From positions 1 to 44,351 of the forward strand of contig JACJNX010000023.1 of NCBI GenBank assembly GCA_014695255.1: DNA of 44,351 bases, read 5' to 3'. Origin of the DNA: Cyanobacteria bacterium FACHB-63. GTDB lineage: Bacteria; Cyanobacteriota; Cyanobacteriia; Leptolyngbyales; Leptolyngbyaceae. Under the pieces are notes generated by a model. That model did no database searches. It saw only the letters and a list, made by a program, of their open reading frames with translations, and was not told the DNA's origin. Shown here one piece after another: positions 23,841 through 33,419 of this stretch; within the stretch, counting starts at the first letter, position 1, and the number at the start of each line of letters is the position of its first letter. The position numbers and the translations under genes were made by a program.

Positions 23841-24149
23841 ATGGCTACACTAGAACTGATTAGGCTACGTTGCGAACGAAAGCAGGATGTTACGGGCAAT
23901 GACGAACCGCGCATCAAGGTGGACGGCGTTCCGATCTGGGACGGTACTGTGGCGAAGGGCGGCTCGGCCCCCATCAACAAAACGGTTCGGTTTGAGAACC
24001 AGGTCAGCGTGAGCGCGGAGGAGATGAATAAAACCAAGTCCAAGCAGATCGGGGATGCCGTCATTGTGCACGAGAGTGGGAACCCAAAGTTCCTGACGTT
24101 CAAGACATCGGGTGCTCACTACGAGGTCGATTTCGAGGTGAGGAAGTGA
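23841..24149 (+). CDS. Small beta-rich protein, C2-like pattern (102 aa)
   Basis: ATG 23841 with AAGGAGA six bases upstream, a strong ribosome site. It has no signal peptide. The sequence alternates strands and acidic loops (LRCERKQDVTGNDEPRIKVD, GVPIWDGTVAKG, FENQVSVSAEEMN, YEVDFEVRK). The D-x-TGNDEP...W pattern recalls small C2-like domains with metal-binding loops found beside secretion-tube genes, but I cannot assign a family. It sits 1.1 kb from the orphan hcp gene on the opposite strand. Confidence 0.6.
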   Translation: MATLELIRLRCERKQDVTGNDEPRIKVDGVPIWDGTVAKGGSAPINKTVRFENQVSVSAEEMNKTKSKQIGDAVIVHESGNPKFLTFKTSGAHYEVDFEVRK

Positions 24150-25047
24150 TGTCATCGTCCACGACGGGAGCGCTTGCCGCTGAGTGCACGAACGAGCTAC
24201 CAGAGTGTGTTTTGTCGGCTTGTGCTTAAGAGAAAAGACCGAGTAAGGTAAGAATGTGGAGAGTTAAATATAACTCAACGGGGTTTTGCTAACAACTGCT
24301 TCGAGAAAGGTGCACCCTCAAGCGAGACGTTAGCTGACTCCGCACGAATGTTGTTCCACTCGCTCACCGATTCATTCACGGGTAGTAAAGCACTGCGTGG
24401 TGAGTTGGTGAGGGCAGTGGTTCAGTTCGGTTGGCGAGCAGCAAAGCACCGCGTAGTTGGTTAGTTGAGACCGTAGGTTGAGATGATCCGTTATGTTACA
24501 AAGCACCCAGGATACGGTTGGGGAGGACGGTGATTGAAGGATAGTTTGTGGGTGACAAAGTTGGACTGTGAGCAAAGTCAATCGATGCGTCTGTCAGCTA
24601 ATCAGGTCGAGGAGAGCATTTAACCCTTCCCTCCCACACCGCCCATCACGCGGGTTCGCAATCAGCGGGTCATGAAGACGCGCAAAAAATACTGTTGACC
24701 TAAGCGTAACCCTGAACTTTCATCCAGAGTTTGCAAACCGATAACGATCCCTGTTACAACGGTGGAATAAATATGGTTGGTTGGGATGCGAAGATTACGC
24801 GCCGCCGCTGGACTCAATTGTTATCGCTATCTAAAACCTCCAATTTTGAGAAACAAAACGGACGAGCGTACCGCTACGAGAGCATCAGCCTTTCAGTCTC
24901 TCAAAACCCGTCTCGTAATCAAATTTTCACCAACGGCACTCTCGGATGAGTTCTGAGAATAAATTAATTCACTCTCCCACACAGGCAAGGCTACATCTAT
25001 TCTTCAGTCTTTACCTGCTATTAAGAAAGAACAAAGCTAAATTTTAG
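24150..25047. other. Intergenic, about 900 bp, repeats but no firm gene
   Basis: Two related 30-bp units lie at 24383-24412 and about 24438-24468 (AAAGCACTGCGTGGTGAGTT and AAAGCACCGCGTAGTTGGTT). A 72-codon frame at 24731-24949 has no ribosome site or recognisable family. The composition and small decayed repeats suggest old mobile debris. Confidence 0.4.
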
Positions 25048-25212
25048 TAGACTTCCTGCACGAATCGAAAACGCCCACCGAATGGAATTCGGGGCTACAC
25101 AGACAAAGTGTGCGTCCGCACACTAACAGCCAGTTTTCAGTCAGTCGCGAAGGCGGACTTCGTTTGTCTAGCTGCAAATTTGATTCGCCAAGGCATTCGT
25201 GCAGGAGGTCTA
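25048..25212. mobile_element. 165-bp MITE related to the IS5 element
   Basis: Terminal inverted repeats TAGACTTCCTGCACGAAT (25048-25065) and ATTCGTGCAGGAGGTCTA (25195-25212), 17 of 18 matching. The same end sequence with two changes bounds the IS5 element at 22459-23429. The interior contains three more palindromes: CCGAATGGAATTCGG, AGTGTGCGTCCGCACACT and CGAAGGCGGACTTCG, so the RNA would fold fully. No coding capacity. It is probably moved in trans by an IS5 transposase. Confidence 0.8.
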
Positions 25213-25248
25213 CTGAGTCTGAGCGCGCTACTTTAATTCACAAGTTTT

Positions 25249-25737
25249 CTATTTGTCCCACTCATCGGTTGCAGACGTTTTACCCCAAAGGTTTGTCATC
25301 TCAATCCGTTTGAAACTGAACGAGACATCTTCTAATTCGCTCTTCTCGTCTAGGACGCCCTGCTCAAGGGTTGTTGCTGATTGAGTGTATTGTTTCAGCT
25401 GAACGATCGCGGCTTCACTCAATGTAATCCGATGGTAAATTTCCTCAGCACCCTCAGGCGTTGTGTGTACAAACTCAATCACGACTCGCTTAAGCACCTC
25501 ATTCGTGACTAGCGCCTGAAAAATTTGAGGCGTCGCTGCACCCCAAGGTTTGGTAATCGTAATCGGGGTATGCTGACGTTTGCCACGGGGCTGCCCCGTG
25601 GCAGTATCGTGGGGTGACTTCACCTCATAGGAAAAGCCTAATCCCCTGATCTTCTCCTTGTGAGCTTCCTTGAAAGACTCGCCTTTAAACTTCCCTTGTT
25701 TTGTCCCCTCGATGGAAACATAAAACTCGTCAGCCAT
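25249..25737 (-). CDS. hcp: Hcp-family tube protein (162 aa)
   Basis: From ATG 25737 (MADEFYVSIEGTKQGKFKGE) the protein matches the Hcp pattern (PF05638): an opening beta strand with GxxQGxFKGES, the central TPITITKPWGAATPQIFQAL (the [LI]TxTKxxDxxSPxL region), then VVIEFVHTTPEGAEEIYHRI and LSEAAIVQLKQY, and the closing strand LEDVSFSFKRIEMTN. Length 162 aa is standard. Hcp hexamers form the inner tube of type VI secretion and can carry effectors. No other T6SS gene is in the window, so this is an orphan. A TTG five codons upstream is an alternative start. The MITE lies 36 bp past its stop. Confidence 0.85.
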   Translation of the reverse strand: MADEFYVSIEGTKQGKFKGESFKEAHKEKIRGLGFSYEVKSPHDTATGQPRGKRQHTPITITKPWGAATPQIFQALVTNEVLKRVVIEFVHTTPEGAEEIYHRITLSEAAIVQLKQYTQSATTLEQGVLDEKSELEDVSFSFKRIEMTNLWGKTSATDEWDK

Positions 25738-26120
25738 CGTCAGAGCGCCCAAAAGTACGCAATATCACTGTAGTTCTACCCTAACTCACGGAGAGGGCTC
25801 ATGAATTGAGAACCGAAAAGACTGCTTGAGCTGAAATGTTCAGCAAAGGGAGAAAAATTGGAATACACTTAGCAATCGCCGCTCCGTGAAAAAAGCCAGA
25901 CGGGGCAAGCAAAAGTAGGATCTTGGTTATTCTCAATTCTAAGCTGATCGCATCCCTCAACACGGGGCATGCCATTCTCAAAACAGGGGCAGAGATTGTC
26001 TGGGATACCCTTCAGCGCGTGGAGCACAACCTCACTCAGAGGAGCGTAACTTAGCTGAATCATTGCGATTAAAGCTGACATACTCGATCGCGTGCCCATT
26101 TCGCAAACTAGCTAATTGCC
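25738..26120. other. Intergenic, no gene seen
   Basis: About 380 bp between divergent genes (Hcp on minus, transporter on plus). No recognisable gene; promoters in both directions must lie here. Confidence 0.4.
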
Positions 26121-27446
26121 ATGACTCCTACCCTCACGCTGCGGCAAACTTTGCTCTACAGTTGCACGTCGATCGGCATCAATTTAATCAATACTGCCGT
26201 TTCGACCTGGCTACTTTACTACTATGCCCCTCCGCCCAATACAGGAGCGGTGCAATATCTCTCGATCACGGTCGTGGGTCTCTTACTGGCGGCCGGTCGC
26301 GTTTGGAATGCCGTCATTGATCCCTTCATCGGACATTGGAGTGACAACACCCGCAGCTCGTGGGGACGACGAGCACCTTTTTTGGTACTCGGCAGCTTCA
26401 TAACTCTCGGGTCAGTGTTATTGCTCTGGACGCCTTTGACTGCCTATCCTAGCGGGCTGAATGCCTTCTACTTCCTGATGATGACGATCGTCTTTTACAC
26501 AGGAATTAGTCTCGTTGGCGTTCCCTATGACGGCAGCCTACCAGAAATGGCAGCGACGGCAGCTGAGCGGGTTCGGCTCAGTATGTGGAAAAATATTTTT
26601 GGCATTGTGGGCGTGCTAGGCGGTGCAGTCATTGCTAGCGTTGTCTATAGCCGGTGGGGTGCGATCTCGATGGGGGGAGTGATCGGAATCCTGGGCGTGG
26701 TAACGGTTGGACTGACCCTCCCAGTGCTCCCGAGACGCAGCCTGCCTGCGCTCGACCCAACTACTAAGGTCGAAGCAATCGCATCGATGAGCTTTTGGCA
26801 GAGCCTGCGGACGACGCTGCGGAATCGCCCATTCTTGATTCTCTGTAGCTCCACGATTCTCGTACAGACTGCTTACGCGATGTTGCTCTCGAATCTGCCT
26901 TACTTTGTTGCCTTGATTCTGCAAGAACCGGAAGCAGCCGTAGGACGCTATCAAGGCTTGGTGGTGATGGCGATGCTGGCTGCCGCTCCCATATGGAATT
27001 GGTTGAGCCGATACTGGCCGGATCGCCAATTGCTAAAGGTTTCCTTGTTCGGATTGGCGCTGGTTACAAGTTTCCTGACCGCAGTGGGATGGATTTCTTC
27101 CCTACCGGCTGGGCTCCAGGCTGCGATCTGCTTTGGCTTCCTGGGACCTTTTCTCGGCGGTTATTTTATTTTGGTCTACGCGATGATGGGAACTATCGTC
27201 GAGCAGGATGAGATCGTCACAGGACAGCGGCGAGAAGCGTTTCACTACAGTATTTTCTCGTTCTCGGCGGGGATGGGGTTATCGTTCTCAACCCTCATCA
27301 TCCCGCCCATTTTTTCTTATTATGGCTACACGCTAGAGCAGCCTGCTGGTGTGCGAGTCGTGTTTCTGGTTGCAGCAGCGCTTATAGTCTTGGGGGTTGT
27401 CGTCTTCCAGGGGTATCGGCTAACGGATACCCCCACGCACAGGTGA
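26121..27446 (+). CDS. GPH-type sugar:cation symporter (MFS_2, 441 aa)
   Basis: About 12 membrane segments. The loop DPFIGHWSDNTRSSWGRRAP (about residues 67-86) is the signature of the glycoside-pentoside-hexuronide symporter family (DPxxGxxxDxTxxxxGRxRP), and GVPYDGSLPEM (about 130-140) matches the paired YxxLxPE region after helix 4. The family carries sugars with Na+ or H+. Start ATG 26121 with weak AG-rich upstream sequence. It stands alone, with no sugar-metabolism genes nearby, so the substrate is unknown. Confidence 0.85.
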   Translation: MTPTLTLRQTLLYSCTSIGINLINTAVSTWLLYYYAPPPNTGAVQYLSITVVGLLLAAGRVWNAVIDPFIGHWSDNTRSSWGRRAPFLVLGSFITLGSVLLLWTPLTAYPSGLNAFYFLMMTIVFYTGISLVGVPYDGSLPEMAATAAERVRLSMWKNIFGIVGVLGGAVIASVVYSRWGAISMGGVIGILGVVTVGLTLPVLPRRSLPALDPTTKVEAIASMSFWQSLRTTLRNRPFLILCSSTILVQTAYAMLLSNLPYFVALILQEPEAAVGRYQGLVVMAMLAAAPIWNWLSRYWPDRQLLKVSLFGLALVTSFLTAVGWISSLPAGLQAAICFGFLGPFLGGYFILVYAMMGTIVEQDEIVTGQRREAFHYSIFSFSAGMGLSFSTLIIPPIFSYYGYTLEQPAGVRVVFLVAAALIVLGVVVFQGYRLTDTPTHR

Positions 27447-27792
27447 ACTGAACGGGTAAATCAGCCGGATTGTGCTGTTGGGATCATTTTGTGAATTGGA
27501 TTTCTGAAAACAGCGGGGTTATCCATTGGCCCACAATAATAAGATGTCAAATGGGTTCTATCAGCACGCTTTTCGCTTCACCTTATTTAGACTCTTCCTA
27601 TCTTTATACGCTCGCTGACCAGAAGGGTCTAAATGCCAATCGCTAAAAACTAGGCTTCAGGGATTCAAAGCAGTACAATAACGCAAACAATCGTGCGTTT
27701 TGGGAGAAAAAGGAATAAGGACTCATTCGGAAACGTAATTTGGTGATTGTGCTCTGCAATCCTCACCTGGCAGTCTATCGCTTGATGAACTA
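27447..27792. other. Intergenic upstream of the initiator gene
   Basis: About 345 bp. No gene seen, and no iteron-like repeat in this part; it should contain the promoter of the replication initiator gene. Confidence 0.4.
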
Positions 27793-29331
27793 ATGCCCTC
27801 AAACCGTAAGCCAAAATCTGCAAAGACCGAGAACACCGATTCTCAGCTCGAAATTAGCGACTTTCCAGCGACTCCTGCGAAAGCGGGCAGGAAGCGAGCG
27901 ATTCGATCTCGGATGCTGGCTCAAACCAAACTCCCTCTGTTCACGCACAAGCCGGTTGAAATGACGGCAACCGGTGCACCGGTGATTAGCGCAACTCAGG
28001 CGTTTCTACGGCATCCTGATTGGAGCGAATACGAAGACAACCGCCTCTACTTTCACCGATCGTTTGGCAAAGGGCGGCACGTTGAGTTCTACATTCTTAA
28101 CAAACAGAAGCATCAACCGGGCTTCATTACTAGCTTTGCAGAGCCGGAGATTTTACGGCTTTACGGCATTCATGCTGCGCGCCTCCATGCGGTTTTCGCC
28201 ACTTATGCAGCCCAACAAAAAGAACCCTGGAAGGAAACCTTCACGCTCCTGGGCAGTGATCTGATTAAAATTCTCAGAATTCACACCGGAAATAAGCTAA
28301 AAAAGGCCGACAAACTGAAGGCAATTGCAGACCTAGCCTGGGTATTAGGCACCCTGGGGGCAAAAATTCAGTGGCAGGAGGGCTACCTCGATCTAACGAT
28401 CGTTGAACGCTCGTTGATCTGGATTGTGAATGTCAAAGAACACTATCAGAACGATCTGAACGGAAATCCAAAAGATCTGATCGAAGTTGAAATTGAGGTT
28501 CAGGCAGGGCAATGGACACGCAACTTTCTCAATCGAGAAGGCGAAAGACAACGAACCGCGTTGTATCAGTACGGGTTCATTAATCAGGATGTCCTTTCGA
28601 TCGATCCCTATAAAAAGGAACTGGCCGCAGCCCTAGCGCTTTATCTCATTCAAAACCGTCGCTCGCATCCGAGTGGTAAGTACCGGATTCAGACGCTGCT
28701 AGAAGCGGTGATGTCGGTTCAAGAGATTGACTTGATTCGGAAAGATAAGCTAAAACGCTCGCGCTTTGTCAAACGGTTCTACATTCTGCTAGAAGATCTG
28801 ACCGAGGTTAACTTTACGATCCAGTTCGATCAGAACTTTCCTAAAGACTTCCTGCCCGCTTGGGCCGCCCTACCCGAGGAAACCAATCAGGCACTCGATC
28901 CAGCAGATAGCCTGCCCCAAGAAACGCGAATGCCGGATGGTTTCTTTGATACCTGGCTTCAATGTGTCGTGATCATTACGCCTCCTGCACCGATCGAGGG
29001 AGAACTCACCTCGTTTGAAACGAGTAAAGCCGAAGCCGCTAGACAGTTTGGCAGAGCGGGTAACAGCCCCCTTCTACCGGCAAATGCAGCACGAGACGCA
29101 ATTCTGGTTGAGGCAGAGGTGATCGAAGATAAAGTGTTCTCCGACCAGGAATTGACCGGCGCGAAGGTCAAAGAACTTCGTCAAAAAGCGGGAATGAGCC
29201 AAATGGATGTTGCGATCGCGATGGGAATGAGCCAAAGTTGGGTTCGCAATATCGAGAATAAGCTGCAAGATAAGCCCCTGAAACCCTTGTATGCTGAACG
29301 TCTCAACAAAATTCTTCGACCTTCTCATTAG
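27793..29331 (+). CDS. Plasmid replication initiator-like HTH protein (512 aa)
   Basis: A basic N-terminal tail (1-45) is followed by about 350 residues with alternating helices and strands (WSEYEDNRLYFHRSFGKGRH, YGFINQDVLSIDPYKKELAA, RIQTLLEAVMSVQEIDLIRK) that look like tandem winged-helix modules of iteron-binding initiators, and a C-terminal Cro/C1 HTH (about 457-490: VKELRQKAGMSQMDVAIAMG, MSQSWVRNIENKL). The stop is 34 bp before the first iteron. Gene, iterons and CyRepA1 in this order strongly suggest a replication module. I infer that this protein binds the iterons. Confidence 0.75.
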   Translation: MPSNRKPKSAKTENTDSQLEISDFPATPAKAGRKRAIRSRMLAQTKLPLFTHKPVEMTATGAPVISATQAFLRHPDWSEYEDNRLYFHRSFGKGRHVEFYILNKQKHQPGFITSFAEPEILRLYGIHAARLHAVFATYAAQQKEPWKETFTLLGSDLIKILRIHTGNKLKKADKLKAIADLAWVLGTLGAKIQWQEGYLDLTIVERSLIWIVNVKEHYQNDLNGNPKDLIEVEIEVQAGQWTRNFLNREGERQRTALYQYGFINQDVLSIDPYKKELAAALALYLIQNRRSHPSGKYRIQTLLEAVMSVQEIDLIRKDKLKRSRFVKRFYILLEDLTEVNFTIQFDQNFPKDFLPAWAALPEETNQALDPADSLPQETRMPDGFFDTWLQCVVIITPPAPIEGELTSFETSKAEAARQFGRAGNSPLLPANAARDAILVEAEVIEDKVFSDQELTGAKVKELRQKAGMSQMDVAIAMGMSQSWVRNIENKLQDKPLKPLYAERLNKILRPSH

Positions 29332-29339
29332 AGTCCGTG

Positions 29340-30060
29340 GAACAAGTACAAAAAGTACTTGAAAATTTCTACTGCGTGATACGAGTTCGTCATCCTCGAA
29401 AACAACGGCTGCAGAGCTAGGTTACTGGATGAGTTCTCGCTGGAATAGCAAATCCATTCGAGCACTCTGCGCTTACAAACCGCTAAAAAGTACTAGACAA
29501 CTTCCACGGAGTGATACAGCAAGAAGTACTTGAAAATTTCTACTGCGCGATACGCTAAAACTTCTTTAGAATGATGTTGCTGAAATATCTTTAAGGGTTT
29601 TCAAGCAAAAAGTACTTGAAAATTTCCACAGCCTGATACAGCAAGAAGTACTTGAAAATTTCCACTGCGCGATACGGTAGAAATAAGCTTCCTGTCAGTC
29701 ATTAGCAGACCTAAGGGAGACAAAAGGGACTGAAACACTTCCACTGCGTGATACGGTACAAAGTACTCTAAAACTTCCACCAGGTGATACGCTGATTCAT
29801 TTTCCTAGGAAATTTTGGACTAAATTTCACTCAAAAAGCAGGAAATACTCATTTTCTTCCACTTGGTGATACCCAAGCGGAAATTTAAGTACTCATTCTT
29901 CAAATCGCTAAGACCCCTATCCAAAGAGTTTCTTAAGCTCTCTGATGCTGATCTTGAGTCCCTAAAAGGATTTGATATTTTCCACTGAGTGATACGGAAA
30001 CTTCCACTGAGTGATACGGAAACTTCCACTGAGTGATACGCAAGTTTTTTGAAACCTTTA
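29340..30060. other. Probable plasmid replication origin (oriV)
   Basis: A 720-bp non-coding AT-rich stretch between the HTH initiator and CyRepA1 genes, packed with iterons. Several iterons are preceded by AAGTACTTGAAAATTTC, giving longer units of about 34 bp (near 29350, 29520, 29610 and 29643). Position, repeat density and neighbours fit an iteron-controlled origin. Confidence 0.75.
29366..30040 (+). repeat. Eleven iterons, consensus YTTCCACTGNGTGATACG
   Basis: All on the plus strand: 29366-29383, 29501-29517, 29537-29554, 29623-29639, 29659-29676, 29738-29755, 29774-29791, 29856-29873, 29979-29996, 30001-30018 and 30023-30040. The core GTGATAC (or CGATAC, CTGATAC) is nearly invariant. 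The last three are spaced exactly 22 bp, two helical turns, and are identical over GAAACTTCCACTGAGTGATACG from the third base on. Confidence 0.9.
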
Positions 30061-30158
30061 TCAGTCAATCCGTTCAGACGTTAGTACTCTTCTGATCATA
30101 TTGATCAGTTTTGATCCGACCGGATTTCCCTCGGTCGAAAAAGCGAGGGTGCTAACCT

Positions 30159-33100
30159 GTGAAATCGGAAATTTCAGGTTGCCCCTTAAACACTATGTCG
30201 ATCGACCGCACAGCCCGGGCGTACAGCAATGCAAGTTTCTCGTTCTCAAAAAACTTGGTTCTTGCTTCTGCATCGAACTTTCTAATACCCGGTTCAGATT
30301 GGCTAAACGGAGTAGCAGCTGACCATGTTCAAGAATGGAGGGAAAGCGGCGTTGACCCCGGTATCATCACACTCAACGTCGAAACCCTTACGGATACAGC
30401 GGCAAATGACTACTCAACTAGCTTGTTCCCGATCGCCGAGCGACTCAATTGGAAGCTCACACGGTTTGGGCAGAGAGCTCGAACGAATCTCCGGGGGTGG
30501 TGGGTTAGTGGGATTGACCCATTTAACAACTGGCAGCGGATGGAATGGGGGCGCTTCAAACCCGATGCCACAACCCCTGTCTTAGATCGTGAAAAAGGCA
30601 AACCCGCGAAGTACCTCAGCCCCAGCCTGGGACCGAAGTCGAGTCGTCTTGTGCTGCTCGATGTGCCCCAACCGATTTGGGACAAAGTGGCTCAACGCCA
30701 TAGCATTTCTATTGCTGATGAAGATCGTTCTACAGGGTTCTGGTATTGGGTCTGGAAACAGAAGGTTCCGGTCATTCTCACCGAAGGAGAAAAGAAAGCG
30801 GGATGCTTGTTGACCCACGGGTATGCTGCAATCTCGCTCCCAGGAATCTTCAATGGCTATCGTAAAGACACCCAAAAACTTATTCCAGACCTCGCTCATT
30901 TTGCAACGACCGGGAGATCAGTCTCCATTTGCTTCGACTATGAAACCAAACCCAAAACCATTAAAAACATTCAGCTTGCCATTACAAAGCTAGGCAAGTT
31001 GTTAGAGCGCGCCGGCTGTGAGGTCAAAGTGGTCTCCCTGCCCGGACCGCAAAAAGGAGTAGATGATTTTATTGTGGACCAGGAGCAGCAAGCCTTTGAG
31101 ACGCTTTATGAAAAGGCTTTACCCCTGCAGTTTTGGCTCGCTGCTCAACTCTGGTCTCTGACTTATTCACCCACGCTCACCCTCAATACCCCTTATCTTG
31201 GCCACCTTCCCTATCCCAAATCCGGCTTAGCTTGCATCAAAAGTGCAAAGGGGACCGGCAAAACAACCGCACTGCAAGCCCTCATCCAGGATGCCATTCA
31301 CACCGGGCGCAAAGTCTTGGTGATTACCCACCGCATTCAGCTGGGCCGTGCGATTTGTGAAAGTATCGGCATCGACTGGATTGAAGAAGTCAAAGCGTCG
31401 GAAACCCAAGGATTGTTCGGCTACGGGCTCTGCATCGACTCGTTGCACCCGACTTCTCAGGCTCGCTTCAATCCTCAGTCCTGGAAAGGTGCGATCGTTG
31501 TTCTAGATGAAGTCGAGCAAGTCTTATGGCACGCGCTCAACTCCAGCACCTGTTACCAACACCGGGTCAAGATTCTAGAAACCCTACGAGAACTAGTGCA
31601 GGTAGCCTTAGGCAGCGGTGGGCTCGTGATTGCTCAAGATGCCGATCTCTCGGATGTCAGCATTGATTACCTCAAGGGTTTAGCCGAAGCAGAGATTGAA
31701 CCCTGGATTGTGGTGAACCAGTGGAAACCAGAAACAGGATGGGCTGTCTCGCTCTATGACACGAAGAATCCCGCAGCGTTAGTTGCCAAGATGGAAAGTG
31801 TCATCGAACAGGGCGCTGTATTTGTCGCACTGGACTCGCAGAAGGTCAGTAGCCGTTGGAGCTCTAAGAATCTGGAAGCCTATCTGCAGGCACGCCACCC
31901 GGATAAACGGATTCTTCGGATTGACTCTGAAAGCGTTGCGGACCCTCAACATCCAGCCTGCGGTATTGTAGAACGGCTCAATCAGGTGATCACGGAGTAC
32001 GATATCGTCTTAGCAACACCGACGATCGGGACTGGTGTCTCAATCGATGTGCGGGGACACTTCAAAGCAGTCTTTGGCATTTTTCAGGGCGTAACGCCCG
32101 ACGCAGAATCTCGGCAAGCGTTAGCCCGCGTGCGGGAATCCGTGCCCCGATTGGTCTGGGCAGCTCGATTTGGTCCAGGCAAGGTCGGCAACGGCAGCTG
32201 TAGCTACCAAGATGTCATTCACTCCACCACAAAAGCGGTGAAGTATAACGTTGCCTTGCTCAAGGAATTAGACTTTGACCTCGATGCCCAGACAGACCCT
32301 ATTACGCTTCGCAGCTGGGCAAAAATGGCGGCCCGTGTGAATTTGTCCCTCTGGAGTTACCGCGTCGAGCTTCACCATGGCTTGCTTCTAGAAGGGCACC
32401 AGGTTGCACTCGTGACCCAGGACCGACTTCAACCATCTGATGAGACCCTTGCAGAACAGATCACACAAGACATCAAAGCAATTCAGGAGAGTAGCCATCT
32501 GTGTGAAGCCCAAGCGATCGTGGGGGCACCTGACCTGATGCCTAGTGAATATGATCGGCTCAAAGACCAACGCGCTAAGACAACAGACGAGCGCCACGCT
32601 CAACACAAGTACGAGTTACAGCGGCGTTATCTCATTCCGATTACATCAGCGCTAAAGATCAAAGATGATGAAGGCTGGTATGCCCAGCTGCGGCTGCACT
32701 ATTACCTCACCCATGACCCAGCCTTTGTACGGCTGCGGGATCTCAAAGAGTGGCAGGGACACCTCGATCGGGGTGGTGGAAAGATGGCCCTGCAAGACCT
32801 GCAACTGCTGACCGCTCAAGTTGAAATCTTCAAAGTTCTAGGAATTCTCACTCTCCTGGACCCAAACCGTCAGATTCGGGCAATAGATGCTGATGTCGAG
32901 CAACTTCGTCACTATACAGTTCAGTATTGCCATGATATTAAAGCGGTCCTAAACCTAACCATTTCTGAGAAGATGACCCCGATTGAGGTCGTGCAGGCCT
33001 TACTCAGCAAGTTGGGACTAAAACTAACCTGTGTTGGACGAGACGTTGCAGCCGATGGACGACGTGGAGGCGTTCGAGTTTATCAGTTTCATTCGCCAGA

Positions 33101-33275
33101 AGATGAACGCAATTCTATCTTTGCTCAGTGGCAACAGCGAGATACTATTCTCCAGGCAGCTCAAGCAGCAGCACGGGAATTAGATCCAGAAACTGCTATG
33201 TCTGCTTCCTCTGATCCACCCCCCGATAAACAGTGTTTAAATCTATCGTCTGATGAACCAAGCAATACACAGTAG
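30159..33275 (+). CDS. CyRepA1-family plasmid replication protein (1038 aa)
   Basis: A TOPRIM/DUF3854-type primase domain (about 90-310) shows VILTEGEKKAGCL (205-217) and SICFDYETK (256-264), the acidic residues that bind metal. A helicase part follows: Walker A IKSAKGTGKTTAL (360-372), Walker B VVLDEVEQVL (447-456) and the SF2-type motif ATPTIGTGVSI near residue 623, then a helical C-terminal domain. This domain set and size match CyRepA1 proteins, which are sufficient for replication of some cyanobacterial plasmids. GTG 30159 has GAGGG nine bases upstream; ATG 30195 is an alternative start without a site. It lies 118 bp after the last iteron. Confidence 0.85.
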   Translation: MKSEISGCPLNTMSIDRTARAYSNASFSFSKNLVLASASNFLIPGSDWLNGVAADHVQEWRESGVDPGIITLNVETLTDTAANDYSTSLFPIAERLNWKLTRFGQRARTNLRGWWVSGIDPFNNWQRMEWGRFKPDATTPVLDREKGKPAKYLSPSLGPKSSRLVLLDVPQPIWDKVAQRHSISIADEDRSTGFWYWVWKQKVPVILTEGEKKAGCLLTHGYAAISLPGIFNGYRKDTQKLIPDLAHFATTGRSVSICFDYETKPKTIKNIQLAITKLGKLLERAGCEVKVVSLPGPQKGVDDFIVDQEQQAFETLYEKALPLQFWLAAQLWSLTYSPTLTLNTPYLGHLPYPKSGLACIKSAKGTGKTTALQALIQDAIHTGRKVLVITHRIQLGRAICESIGIDWIEEVKASETQGLFGYGLCIDSLHPTSQARFNPQSWKGAIVVLDEVEQVLWHALNSSTCYQHRVKILETLRELVQVALGSGGLVIAQDADLSDVSIDYLKGLAEAEIEPWIVVNQWKPETGWAVSLYDTKNPAALVAKMESVIEQGAVFVALDSQKVSSRWSSKNLEAYLQARHPDKRILRIDSESVADPQHPACGIVERLNQVITEYDIVLATPTIGTGVSIDVRGHFKAVFGIFQGVTPDAESRQALARVRESVPRLVWAARFGPGKVGNGSCSYQDVIHSTTKAVKYNVALLKELDFDLDAQTDPITLRSWAKMAARVNLSLWSYRVELHHGLLLEGHQVALVTQDRLQPSDETLAEQITQDIKAIQESSHLCEAQAIVGAPDLMPSEYDRLKDQRAKTTDERHAQHKYELQRRYLIPITSALKIKDDEGWYAQLRLHYYLTHDPAFVRLRDLKEWQGHLDRGGGKMALQDLQLLTAQVEIFKVLGILTLLDPNRQIRAIDADVEQLRHYTVQYCHDIKAVLNLTISEKMTPIEVVQALLSKLGLKLTCVGRDVAADGRRGGVRVYQFHSPEDERNSIFAQWQQRDTILQAAQAAARELDPETAMSASSDPPPDKQCLNLSSDEPSNTQ

Positions 33276-33419
33276 GTAAAAGTTCAGCCCTGAAACGAAG
33301 TCAGAAGTTGCAGGTCCACCCGGGACACAAGAGTTAGTATCACTGCAAGGGTGAAAGCAAGCAGGACGAAGTTGTTGGTTTTTCTTTGTCAACTCAGCCT
33401 ACAAGACTAGCAACCGCAC

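Noticed and set aside
24731-24949. 72-codon plus-strand frame
   Set aside because: No ribosome site, odd composition, no recognisable domain; lies in repeat-rich debris.
29366-30040. CRISPR array
   Set aside because: Repeats are only about 18 bp and imperfect, spacing varies from 4 to over 100 bp, no cas genes are present; iterons fit better.
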